From Dichetophora obliterata (taxonomy: Eukaryota > Arthropoda > Insecta > Diptera > Sciomyzidae): a DNA stretch of 64,000 nt. The translations under genes and the position numbers were made by a program. Of this stretch, positions 46,358 through 56,789 are shown piece by piece; positions within the stretch are counted from its first letter, which is position 1; every line of letters starts with the position of its first letter. The stretch spans positions 258,933,462-258,997,461 of the forward strand of contig OY986435.1 of assembly GCA_963920525.1 (NCBI GenBank), written 5' to 3'. Under the pieces are notes generated by a model. The model saw only the letters and a list, made by a program, of their open reading frames with translations. It was not told where the DNA came from and did no database searches.

Positions 46358-46780
46358 AAGGGAGATTGAAAAACATACCTATTCTTGCTATTTATAGCCC
46401 AGGGAAAGAGACAGATATTCATTGTGATGCTAGCTCAATTGATTTTGGCGCTTTTCTAATGCAGAAATAGACTTATGGAAAATTTCACCCGATTTCATAT
46501 TTCTCAAAGGCTACAACTGCTGCGGAGGCTAAATATCATAGTTTCGAACTTTAAATATAAGCAATAATTTACGCACTCCGACGACGGCGAGTTTATTTGG
46601 AAGGTATCCCATTTAAGATAATAACTGACTGTAATTCTCTGACGATGACGTCTCCGAAAGCAGATTAACCCAAGAATAGCGCGATGGGCCTTAGAGTTGG
46701 AAAATTTTAACAACTCAATTCACCATCGTGGCAATGAGCCATGCTGATGCGCTCAGTTGATGTCAAATTGCCACTATTGA
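46325..46780 (+). pseudogene. Retrotransposon RNase H remnant
   Basis: Overlapping the end of the YMDD frame, another + frame reads 'CVEAFNELKGRLKN.PILAIY' and then ETDIHCDASSIDFGAFLMQ, with the catalytic D-A-S motif of gypsy RNase H. Further on 'ISYFSKATTAAEAKYH' and 'FKIITDCNSLTMT' supply the E and second D regions. Stops occur at about 46468 and 46557. The domain removes template RNA during reverse transcription. Its place between reverse transcriptase and integrase is as expected. Confidence 0.8.
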
Positions 46781-47299
46781 GTGAAAATTTCACTAGTATG
46801 AAAATTATGTTGATTTTCAAATTTAAATTGCGCAGTGGCGAGATATAACTATCAAAGAATTATGTACTCGATTGGAAACTAAGACGATTGACGGTTTCGA
46901 GTTGTCTGACGGACTTGTTTTTAAAATAAGGAGTGATAGAAGCAAACTTATTTATGTGCCTCATGCAATGGAGGACATTGTTATTAGGTTGATTCATGAA
47001 CAAATCGGTCATCAGGCTGCTGAGAAAACCCATGGCAAGATAGAATATTATTACTGGTTCCTTTCAATGCGGGTTAAGATTGAAAATTTTATACAGAATT
47101 GTCTAAAATGTCTTTGGTTCGTATTAACGAACGACATTTATATAATATTCCTAAACTTCCAGTACCTTTTGACTCGCTGCATATTGACCACTTTGGCCCT
47201 TTGCCATATATCAATTCAAAACGGAATTCGTGGTTATTCATGCTTTTACTTAGTACGTTAAAATTTATCCAATCAAAACCACAAGTACTCGAGATGTAA

Positions 47300-48615
47300 A
47301 GTTTTAGTCTCAATAAAACAAAAACTTAGTTTAAATTGTTTATTATTATTTTGACTTTCTTTTTTGAATCTATCTTCAGACTAACTTAATATATAATTTA
47401 ACATTGGTATTTAAAGAATATAATTTGTTTTACGCCGTCGATATCTCAGAATAATTTGGTGCTCTCTTTTGGCAGAGTTCTTTGGGTGAGAAAGAAAGTG
47501 ACGCAAAATTCGTATAACACTTTCTTTCATTTATTATTGGTTCTAAATTATTTCTTTCGTTGTGAATCGATGATTGGTATGTTAACTTTTACAACTTGCC
47601 TGCACTTAGCGGATTAGGTCAGTAAGCAATTGCTTTGCTTGCATAATTCTGCCTGCGCTTCTTTCTTTAGGTCAGTAGTGAACGATTGGATAGTTGTGCA
47701 ACCGTTGGTTCGTTTTTGATGTGCAATTATGTGTACGCTTGCTTTTATTTCTATAGAATTCTGCTAGGGCAGTAGAATGCTTTTTAGTTTTTAGATTACT
47801 CAAGTGGATTCGGAAGAATTCGCTTGAGGAATTTTTAAGCACTAGTTTTTTTTTTAATAGGGCATCGGATTCACGAAAGAATATTAAGGGTTTTCATGCA
47901 AATGGGCAATACCCTTATAAATGGTATAAACCTTATAAGTTTATCAGCCTTATAAATGAACTGTCAAAATTCGTATGAAAAAGCTTTTGCACAAACCAGA
48001 TAAATTTGCTCTTCGATTTAGGTGAGCAAACGAGGTGGCAAACTTATATGATCAATCAGCTGTTTTCTTTTTTGAAGGAAAAGTTATAATTTGAGCAAAA
48101 CTAATAAAGATTTAATTCTAAAAATTTCAGAAAACAAGCAAATAATCCGCAAAGCGTCCCTGTTTAAATGGAACGAATCGCTGGCAGATCGCACAGCTGA
48201 CTTATATGCTGCAAATGCACAATCGACTTTAAGGGCTGTTCATACAACCTGTCTGATAAAAATAACTAATTGCCCAAATTAGAAGCCTGCCACTTTGCAT
48301 GAAAACCCTTATTATTTATTATTGCCACACAAGTTGTGACTTTAAAATAATGTGACATGTTTGCGACACAACAAGTGGAAATGCAAACATGCGTTTTTCG
48401 AAGAATTATATTCAAGAGATTGAAATTAAATTTAAATTATATTACCACACAAGTTTGTGGCTTTAAAGTATTTGCGACGCCACAAGTGGGTCATACAAAT
48501 GCAAACATAGGTTTTAAAGAAATGTACGGTAGAGTGTACTTGGAATTGTGAAAAGTACATTCTATCGGGGTATAATTTATTAGGTATGGGTAGGGTTACA
48601 GGCTGTATTGTTACT
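47300..48615. mobile_element. Insertion with perfect 6-bp duplication, probable solo LTR (holds a MITE)
   Basis: ATGTAA lies on both sides (47294-47299 and 48616-48621), and the integrase coding phase on the left matches that on the right when one copy is removed. The ends are AGTTTTAGTC...TTGTTACT, i.e. AGT...ACT without longer inverted repeats, as in LTRs of some gypsy-group elements. Excluding the MITE at 47886-48310 it is about 0.89 kb. A diverged ~119-bp direct repeat ('cacacaagttgtgactttaaa') lies at 48327 and 48446. No coding capacity. Confidence 0.65.
47886..48310. mobile_element. MITE with AAGGGTTTTCATGCAAA ends, 425 bp, ATT duplication
   Basis: Inverted termini AAGGGTTTTCATGCAAATGG and, from the right, AAGGGTTTTCATGCAAAGTGG; ATT flanks both sides (47883-47885, 48311-48313). 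A 63-codon frame at 48091-48282 is unassigned. The termini resemble those of 40466-40880, suggesting one family with divergent cores. Confidence 0.7.
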
Positions 48616-48691
48616 ATGTAACTGCCGCACTGGATAAGTTTTTTTGTTATTATAGTCGGCTCAGACGAATTGTCTTTGATCGAGGTGCCTG

Positions 48692-49856
48692 CACTCAGAA
48701 AAAAGCACCTATCTTTTTGTGATAAAAAATTTCTCTATTTTCGATAATAGCAATTTTCTCTACTTCAAATACAATTTTCTTCAATTAGAATAAATTTTCA
48801 TATATTCGAAGAAAGATTTCTTCATTTGTGGAAAATGAAAATATTTCATGTCTGCAGTAATGATAAGTATTTTTCACGCACTAAAAATTCTCATTTTTAG
48901 AGAAAAATTTATAGCAAAAGAAAAAATTTTCTCTATTGTAGATAAACAATTCACCATGCGAAATATTTTCTTTAATAAAAACAAATCCTTTCTCAAAAAT
49001 AAAAAGTCTTCTTCTCTTAAAACGATATATTTCAATTCAATTCAATTTAATTTTTACTTGTAATGAATTTGTTACGAAAAAAAAAATAGAAAGCGTCAGA
49101 GCGATTGAATGATGTTGTGAAAAGCACGTGTTGCATATTCTTCGTAGTATGGTGATTGTTCCTTCAAAAGGATTTTTTTATTTAACATAGTTACAAAAAG
49201 CGATGTTGTTTATTACCACCGGTTCTTTGAATGCGTTTATAAAATAGTTTTTCAGAAGAAAGTTCTGGAATATTTACAAGGGGTCCCAATAACAACGCCA
49301 CAGCAATAATTCAAGAGGTAGAATATTTTCTATCCTAGAAATTCCTCTTACATATTTTTAACTAATATTTTTACAACCGAATCACAACACCATAATAATA
49401 CTTTTATTTTGCGTAGACCTGAGTTAAGACAAATGTTTCACAAAAAGACATTTTTAATTGTAATTTCAGATATACTTCTCTGTTTTAGAGAAAAATGTAC
49501 TCACTAAGGATATATGTTGTACCAATATTAAGAAAATATATCTCTCTACTGAGAAATTATAAACGCAATTTTAATAAAGGATTTATTAAAATTAAATAAA
49601 TATTACTCTGCTTTCGGGTATTTTTACACAATAAAGGAAACGGTTGAACCTGTTATAAAGAAATATTTTTCTATTAAGGAGAAGGAGCCTTTATTGATTA
49701 GAAAATATTTCTCTTTTGTATGCAAGCTTTTTACCATTTTTAGGACATTTTTGGGAACACATTTAGAGAAAAGCATTCTCTGGAGCAAATTCAATACCAT
49801 TTTTCTCTAAATATGATGCCTTTTTTCTTATATTCTGAGAAATTTTTTTCTGAGTG
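48692..49856. mobile_element. CACTCAGAAAAA-ended element, 1165 bp, 2-bp duplication
   Basis: Termini CACTCAGAAAAAA and TTTTTTTCTGAGTG are inverted and flanked by TG (48690-48691 and 49857-49858). It sits in the integrase core right after the second catalytic Asp. The core repeats 'tttctct' and 'agagaaaa' words many times in both orientations and encodes nothing recognisable. Related ends occur at 25073 and 27991. Confidence 0.8.
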
Positions 49857-50545
49857 TGTTTCACGTCCTTAGAATTTCAGAGTTGCAACGAAATATAATC
49901 CACATAAAAGTTCCCACGGCGTTACCACAGATAAATGGGCATGTTGATCGATTAAACCGGATGATAAAGAGTATGTTGGGCAAGCTAAGCGATCCGATCA
50001 ACCATGGTGATTGGTGGGGAAAATTGATGCAGATTTAGTATGCGATCAATAATTCAGTTCATGGCTCTACGAAGAATTTGCCTAGCATGCTTTTGTTTAG
50101 TATTGAGCAACGAGGTGAGCAAATTAACGAATTATCTAAATACTAATAAGAAAAATGTTGTAACAACGTCGAACGGAATTTTTATAAACTGCGATCTAGT
50201 GCTGCTGACTCAATCGAACAAGCAAAAGAATTGGTGCAAACTATTTTTTTAAACACAGTACTGCTGAAAAAAGTTGCAGCATTGGTGAATTTGTAGTTAT
50301 AAGAAATGTGGACACGATCGTGTTAACTAATAAAAAAATTGGTTCCTAATATTGCGGACCCTATAAATTTCATAGAGTGTTAGGTAATGATAGGTATGTC
50401 ATAAGAGACGTTGATAATTGCCAACTGACTTAGTTGGAATTGTTGAGTAACAAAAATAGGGCAGAACGCCATTACGGTAGAATAATATAAAAGTATAATA
50501 AAAAATTGTTAGTTGATCGAGGTCGATCAATTGTCAGATTGGCCG

Positions 50546-50691
50546 AGTTGTTAAATTTAGATTTTTCTACTAGCAATAAATTTCAATATCTTGTTTAGAT
50601 TTTGTTGTCTCCTATTTTATTCATCGCTTAGAACATAAACAAAAATAAAATTTATTATAAAAATTATTATTTATACAAACGGTTGCTTCAA
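50546..50691 (+). repeat. Candidate 3' LTR of the gypsy-type element
   Basis: Begins AGTTGTTAAATTTAG after a purine-containing stretch and matches 38859-38994 in the same orientation, including 'ctagcaataaatttcaat' and 'tttatacaaacggttg'. It contains AATAAA-like hexamers. It follows the last integrase sequence by about 80 bp. Confidence 0.5.
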
Positions 50692-51205
50692 AATAAAGTT
50701 TCGAAAAACCATGGGAAACATTCTCGCCGCTCCACACAGGCCCGACATCAACTTTCGAAAATGCAAAAATGAGTTATTTTAAATTTAAAGTAACTTTATC
50801 AAATCCTGCTTGGTTGGCAGCAATACAATTATCGAAAATATTAATAAAAATGGCACATACCTTGAATATAACTTAATTTTATTGCAACTATGAAGAAATA
50901 TTTTTAATCTAATAATCAAAAAAAAAAAAGAAGCTTTGAAAATATTTTGTTTTTGAGATGAAAAAAAAACTAATGCAAATGAAAATTTTTAGTTTTTTTA
51001 AATAAATTACTATTTTGATTCAAAAGCTCCCCGAAGTTTTCTAAGCTATCGAAAATAATAAATAACATATCAAAATATTTTTTTTAGAATATCTATTTTA
51101 GTAAAAAGTTCCTCAAAAAACATCGACTTCAAAAATTTAATATAAAATCTTCTAATTTCGTAAACAATGCAATGAAGTTTCAGTGTCTACGGAAAAATCT
51201 ATATA
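50692..51205. other. AT-rich non-coding stretch
   Basis: Nothing recognised apart from A-rich homopolymer runs. Confidence 0.5.
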
Positions 51206-52145
51206 GAGTAGAAGGGGGTAATGTCGTGCAGGGGGTAATGTCGTGCACTGGCTTTTTTAGCATAAAAAATTGAATGATATACCAGCCGTTGGTAAGGTAT
51301 GGGCCTTCTGACCTACAGAGCTCATGCATACAATACTAGCAATATCCATGTGTAAGGGCAATATGTGCGACGTTTTTTAAAAATCGCACGTTCTCGGGAC
51401 GACGAAAGTGTTTTTTTATCGGATCAGAAAAATTATTTGTCTCGCAGGAAAATATACCAGGTAAGTGTTTTCTTAAAGCAAATTTTCCGCCAAAAAAAAG
51501 ATGTATTGTGATCGAAAAAATTTTTGTTCTTTACCGATTTGTCGAAGTCAACCTTGAAAACGACCTTTGGGGCAATGTCGTGCACTATACTCAAAAGAAA
51601 AGAGAAGGAAACGCGGTCGCCCTAGTGTACCAAGGGAGTCGTGAAGCCATAACAAAACGCTACAATCAAAATAAAATTTTCCAAAATTTTTTCTCAATGT
51701 CAAGCACTTTTTGAAAAAATATTGTTTTTCTTTCCGTGTTTCGTATAGCAAATTGCCTATTTTCACTTTTCTTTTCATAAAATTGTATTTTTTGATCATA
51801 TTTAGGACTTGTGTATATTGCCTTATAATTAACAATAATAAATAAATAAACAATAATGCTATATCTTCTTGAATCGAACCACTACCTATCGTTTTTCACA
51901 CATTCTGATACCTTTACAATACAATGCACTACATTGCCCCACAAATTTTGAGGCGGGTAATGTCGTGCACATTTTTTTTTTTTTAATTTCTACTAACACG
52001 TTTTCATGCTACACAAATATTGTTACACATAAATGTTACCAACCAAATTATCTTTCGATCGGATGCTTACTCGTTGTATTCGCTTGTCATGTACGGCTTT
52101 ACGAGCACTTTAAAGTTGAGTGCACGACATTAACCCCCTCTACTC
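51206..52145. mobile_element. MITE-like element with repeated GGGTAATGTCGTGCA, 940 bp
   Basis: Left GAGTAGAAGGGGGTAATGTC and right reverse complement GAGTAGAGGGGGTTAATGTC are inverted and flanked by TA (and wider TATA). The phrase GG(T/C)AATGTCGTGCA occurs at 51216, 51234, 51571 and 51957 and inverted at 52119. A 68-codon + frame (51508-51714) is unassigned. TA flanks suggest a Tc1/mariner/pogo affinity. Confidence 0.65.
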
Positions 52146-52234
52146 TATATAATATCGTTCGTACTGGTTGGTGTCCGTTTAAATCTCGGAAACAGTAATA
52201 AGTTGTTGTCAAATAATAAATAATAATAATTGAC

Positions 52235-52515
52235 ACACCCTTTATTACCGCCCACCAATCAATGCAAACGCTATATTTCAGACGAATTCAGGTGTTTTGG
52301 ACTAATATTTTGTATTGTAGATCGTATGGTTACTCTCGGCAACTCAATCAAAAATGGACGAGGTCAAACTATAACTACGCCCACTTATCAGAAATTAATA
52401 TAATTCCTGAGTTTTGCATGTTTTTATAATGAAACGTGGTGTGTATGTGCTATGAAACCAAGTGGTGGTCACTATACATCTACATAAATGCTGCCACGCC
52501 TATTTTTACCACCCT
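52235..52515 (+). repeat. Helitron-type tandem unit fragment
   Basis: Contains 'ccctttattaccgcccacca', 'tggttactctcggcaactc' and 'ctacgcccactt', the landmarks of the ~128-bp units at 7881-9310. Confidence 0.65.
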
Positions 52516-52883
52516 TTTATGTATATGAAATCTTTCGTGTGGTATATCATAAGATTTCAGGAGATTAAGGTAACACCAAAAGGCCACCAAATTTACAATA
52601 TCTGTTATTAATAGCGTTTTCCTTTCTCAAAAAATAATGCATTTTGCTTTTTGAAAATTCTGCACTCTTAAGAAAGAAATAGTGACCTCTAAGATTTCAT
52701 CGTGTTATTTACTCGAAAATGTTGACCCCAAAAGTAAAAAAAATGCAGAATTCTCAAAAAGGGCACAAAGAGGGCAAAAAAGTGAAGCATTTTTTTAATA
52801 AGAGAAAACTCCATAAGAATAATATCTCGGTTAATAAAAAAAATTCTACACGCTTTTTTACCCCCCAGATGGTTTTGGTAGTA
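52516..52883. other. Short non-coding gap before the Tc1/mariner element
   Basis: No recognised feature; A-rich on the + strand. Confidence 0.4.
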
Positions 52884-53670
52884 AAGGGTGTTTTTTATAG
52901 AGCAATACAACTTTCCACGTGAAAATGGGCTGAAGCACAAATTGATATTGATTGAAAATTTTATTTTCCGATAAAGCCCATTTTTGGTTGAATGGGTACG
53001 TAAATAAACAGAATTGTCGTATTTGGAGTGAAGAGTATCCACAAGCTTTTGTCGAAACACCATTACATCCACAGAAAATGACTGTTTGGTGTGCTTTATG
53101 GGCTGGCGGAGTCATTGGCCCATATGTCTTCAAAAACGATGATGGTCAGAATGTTACTGTCAATGGTGAACGGTATAGGAACATGATTCGAAGTTTTTTC
53201 GTACCTCAATTAGCTGGCATTAATCTTGCTGATATGTGGTTCCAACAAGACGGAGCCACATGCCACACAGCGGGCGCTACAAATGATTTACTCAAGGAAA
53301 CTTTTGACAAAAAATAATTTCACGAAATGGCCCCAATTAATTGGCCTCCAAGATCGTGTGATTTAACCCCATCGGATTTTCTTGTAAAGTCACTTTTCTA
53401 CGTCAATAAACCACAAGCAATTGAACACCTGGAAATCAACATTCGAAGAGTTATCGGCGAGATAACAAATGCTGCAAAAATTTTGTGAAAATTGCTGTTC
53501 CAGATTGCGCCCTGTACGCGCCAGTTGTGGAAGCCACATGACCGAAGTTATATTTAAGCAATAATGCCATAAAATTTTCTATTTAATAAAGCTCGTTTCA
53601 TTGATATTAAAAATATATTACTATGTGTTATTATAATTTAAACTTGTATCACTCTATAGAAAACACCCTT
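52884..53670 (+). mobile_element. Tc1/mariner-superfamily element, 787 bp, internally deleted
   Basis: Inverted ends AAGGGTGTTTTTTATAGAG and, from the right, AAGGGTGTTTTCTATAGAG, each flanked by TA (52882-52883 and 53671-53672). The transposase DNA-binding half is missing: catalytic sequence begins within 80 bp of the left terminus. Helitron-type units lie on both sides, so it probably landed in such a repeat. Confidence 0.85.
52952..53490 (+). pseudogene. Tc1/mariner transposase catalytic remnant (D,D,D type)
   Basis: The frame 52952-53317 starts near the first catalytic residue (SDKAHFWLNGYVNKQNCRIW, normally a D-E-A-H-F motif), then TVWCALWAGGVIGPYVF and WFQQDGATCHTA, the second Asp. After a TAA at 53315 the same frame continues to about 53490 with APINWPPRSCDLTPSDFL, the third catalytic Asp, and a 'YVNKPQAIEHLE' C-terminal helix. 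The D-to-K change and stops make it inactive, and the helix-turn-helix half is deleted. The wording matches insect elements with a DLTPxDF third motif, distinct from the mariner at 20315. Two Asp boxes are clear, so the superfamily call is firm. Confidence 0.9.
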
Positions 53671-53689
53671 TATAAGACTGAAATTATGT

Positions 53690-54205
53690 TACTTAGTTTG
53701 TATGGTTACTGTCGACAACGATACTAAAATTGGTCATTGGGAATATTTTTATTCATATAACTACAATACTTTCCAACAAGTAGTGTTACAAATTTTTGAG
53801 TTAAATGCGATATAGGCGTGGTTGAAGGCGAATTTGAAAATATATCCTTCAGTCATCTTTTATAGCCAATTTAAATTTATAAAGCAAATTTCATTGGTAT
53901 ACGAGACGACTCCTTCTTATTGCTATGCAAATTTCGTATGGAAAATATGGGAGTGGGGCGTGGCAATTTAATTTAAATCCACACAAAAATTTCATAAATT
54001 GATTGAGTTATTTTAACTTAACTTCAATATTAAAAAATTATAGTGTTTAAAATTTTTGTTTAATATATGAGATATGCGTTACTGTGGGCGTATTTATAAA
54101 TATTTTCGTCTGTATTCTTATACAGCCGACTACAACTAAAATACCCAAATTTTATTCGAATACGATAACTCCTTCTTAGTGCTATTCAAATTTCGTATAA
54201 AGAGT
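53690..54205 (+). repeat. Helitron-type tandem unit fragment
   Basis: Opens with 'gtatggttactgtcgacaac' as in the 7.9-9.3 kb units. It continues with 'gcgtggttgaag', 'gggcgtggcaattt' and two copies of 'actccttcttagtgctattc'-like sequence about 240 bp apart. Confidence 0.55.
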
Positions 54206-55937
54206 ACACACACTCAGGGAATTATTGAATTCCGTACACGGCTGCCATGAAAAAGATGAGGCTGTAGTAGCCATACTAGAGTTATTATATATGAAATGAA
54301 GTCACCTTAGCTGAAAGTTTATTGCAAGCACTTTATGAGAGCTCTCATAGCTCTAATTGAATCTGCAATAATCATATTAAAAAGCAAAAATTATGTTGAG
54401 CGTCTTTTGAAAATAAGAGCTGTGGTTACAGTTGTGATACATTCAGTATTGTGGCTACTGCAACCAACTTTTAAATCTTGCGTGTAGAGAAACTCAAATA
54501 CGGCTATTGTAGCCTCAATATGGTTTTCACGCTTTTACTGAAGATAAAAAACCACAAAAGACAAATTTCTCAATTTTAGTTTTGGCTTTGCAGCGTGATT
54601 GTTGGCAAATATTAAAAACATTGTTTTTAAAGTTAATCGGTATTTACTTTGATAATCGCTTTACTTTGATAATATATATTATGCCTATTGTATTGAAAAA
54701 AGGTGGACTATTTACCAATTCCATTGTCTAAAACTATTTGTAAGCATGTTTCAGATGCATGCTAATGGTTTGTCGTTTACAATATTTGATTTTTAAAGTT
54801 CCATAAAAAAATTAAAAAAAATTGTTTGTTAAGTTCTGTGAACAATTAAAATTTTATATTTATTTGATCAAAAAAGTAATATTTTTTCAAATGATTTGAA
54901 ATAAAAATTTAAAAAATTTTTAAAAATAACACTTTTAATAAGCAAACGGCATTAAGAAATTGGTGATAACCTTAAAAGTGCAGAGGTAAGTAGCTTAAAT
55001 AGAAAAAGTTCTGACAACCTCAACATAAGGATTTATGGCTATCAAAACAAATTTTCCTCTCACCATTGCAAAAGGCGCTGTTATGACCCCTCCACAATTC
55101 GGCTGTCAAAACCGAATTCCTCTCACCATCGCAAAAGGCGCTGTTATGACCCCTCCACAATTCCGCTATCAAAAACGAATTCCTCTCACTATTAAAAGTT
55201 CTTAAAACTTTCTGTGAGGTTGTCAAAACCGGCAGAGCATCTCTTAAACAGGAATCTAACAGCCCTTATGGAAGTTGTCAGAGCCTCGCATATTACATTT
55301 ATTTTGAACCGTAATATTACGGCTAGAAGAAGCGAAGTTTTGATAGCATCGCCAGTTCTGTGAGTGCACGTATATTTTACATATATTTCAGATTTTTGAG
55401 TGAGTTTTAATTGTTTGTGTTATCTAAGAGGTTGGCGTGGTCATTGCTCAATTCCGCCTATTTTCGTTCTCAATAAGATTTATTATATAATTACTCTATG
55501 TACCAAATTTGATCCATCTTTCATAATGTTAAGCAGAGATATTGACTTCTGGCCACTAAGCAGTACTGGCTGGCCCACTGTGCGCTGCATAGTTTGTTGA
55601 TGCCATACTAAGACGGGAAACAAATAGAAAGAGTTGTCTGGTTTTGATGTAATAAAATAAAATGTAGCATGTAATAAAATAAAATAATAATAAAATGTAA
55701 TAAAATTTACTTGTGTGAATATTAGAGTGCATTTTTCAGTCAACTTTATGGTTTTTATAATTATTGAATTTAAAATTATTTTATTAAAAAAAAACCATTA
55801 AATTATCAAATCTATGAAACCGCGAAAAAGTTCGCTTCTTTCGTATGTCCAACGACGCATCTGTTTATTTTTGTAAATCTGTTTTTTCATACATTGCGAT
55901 ATTTTAATTATTAAAACATTTAATGGTTGTTAATAAC
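54206..55937. other. Non-coding stretch with a 63-bp tandem repeat
   Basis: No gene recognised. 54225-54620 starts CACTCAGGGAATTATT and may be a remnant of a CACTCAG-ended element. 55040-55200 is a tandem repeat listed separately. 55430-55590 has 'ggcgtggtcattgctcaatt' words like the Helitron-type units. Confidence 0.4.
55040..55200 (-). repeat. 63-bp tandem repeat, about 2.5 units
   Basis: Unit starts at 55061, 55124 and 55187 are exactly 63 bp apart. Because 63 is divisible by three, the minus strand stays open and reads a repeated 21-residue unit containing AELWRGHNSAFC. Whether it is translated is unknown; flanking 'gacaacctc' and 'gaggttgtc' form a short inverted repeat. Confidence 0.75.
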
Positions 55938-56585
55938 TAAAAGTTAAAAGTAAAAAGAAAAAAGAAAAAAAGTAAATAGTAAAAATTAAAAAGTGAAAAG
56001 TAAAAATTAAGGTAAAAAGTTAAAGAAAAAAAGATAAAGTAAAAATAAATAAGTAAAAAGAAAATAAAAAAGAAAAAAGTTAAAAGTAAAAAGTAAAAAG
56101 AAAAAATAAAAAGTAAAAAGTAAAAAGTAAAAAGTAAAAAGTAAAAAGTAAAAAGTAAAAAGTAAAAAGTAAAAAGTAAAAAGTAAAAAGTAAAAAGTAA
56201 AAAGTAAAAAGTAAAAAGTAAAAAATAAAAAGTAAAAAGTAAAAAGTAAAAAGTAAAAAGTAAAAAGTAAAAAGTAAAAAGTAAAAAGTAAAAAGTAAAA
56301 AGTAAAAAGTAAAAAGTAAAAAGTAAAAAGTAAAAAGTAAAAAGTAAAAAGTAAAAAGTAAAAAGTAAAAAGTAAAAAGTAAAAAGTAAAAAGTAAAAAG
56401 TAAAAAGTAAAAAGTAAAAAGTAAAAAGTAAAAAATAAAAAGTAAAAAGTAAAAAGTAAAAAGTAAAAAGTAAAAATTAAAAAGTAAAAAGTAAAAAGTA
56501 AAAAGTAAAAAGAAAAAGAAAAAGTAAAAAGTAAAAAATAAAAAGTAAAATGTAAAAATTAAAAAGTAAAAAGTTAAAATTTTAA
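55938..56585 (+). repeat. (TAAAAAG)n heptamer satellite
   Basis: From about 56090 the unit TAAAAAG repeats almost perfectly for roughly 60 units, with occasional G-to-A change; the edges are degenerate. The long open frame seen on the minus strand is simply this repeat read in codons. Confidence 0.95.
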
Positions 56586-56789
56586 AGTTCAAAGTGTTTT
56601 TCTTTAATTCACTTTATTTTTTACAATTCATTTCTAATAAAATAAGTATCTGCGAAGCAGTAGCTTGTTTGCAGATGATTATGTTTCTATACATTGTTAA
56701 ATAATAAGATGAGCGAAGTTAAAAAAAAACATTCTATATAGATTTTAAAGTTAAAATTTGGAAATGCAAGTAGTATTATAATATTTTAA

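Larger units (their letters stand above)
46850..50470 (+). pseudogene. Retrotransposon integrase, split by two insertions
   Basis: The zinc-binding HHCC domain is at 46960-47110 (HEQIGH...NCLKC). The catalytic core follows in three pieces. The first Asp region is 'LHIDHFGPLP' near 47180, continuing to 47299. The second Asp region is 'RLRRIVFDRGAC' at 48655-48690. The third region, with the catalytic Glu replaced, is 'LPQINGHVDRLNRMIKSML' near 49910-49980; the family has E-R where this copy has D-R. C-terminal sequence continues, degraded, to about 50470. The intervening DNA is the element at 47300-48615 and the one at 48692-49856. Integrase would join element DNA to the genome; the breaks and the Asp for Glu change make it inactive. 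Confidence 0.85.

Noticed and set aside
55040..55200. CRISPR array
   Set aside because: Contiguous 63-bp repeats without spacers in an insect nuclear context.
56080..56592. 170-codon open frame of repeated Phe/Tyr/Leu residues on the minus strand
   Set aside because: It is the TAAAAAG heptamer satellite read in codons; no independent evidence of a protein.
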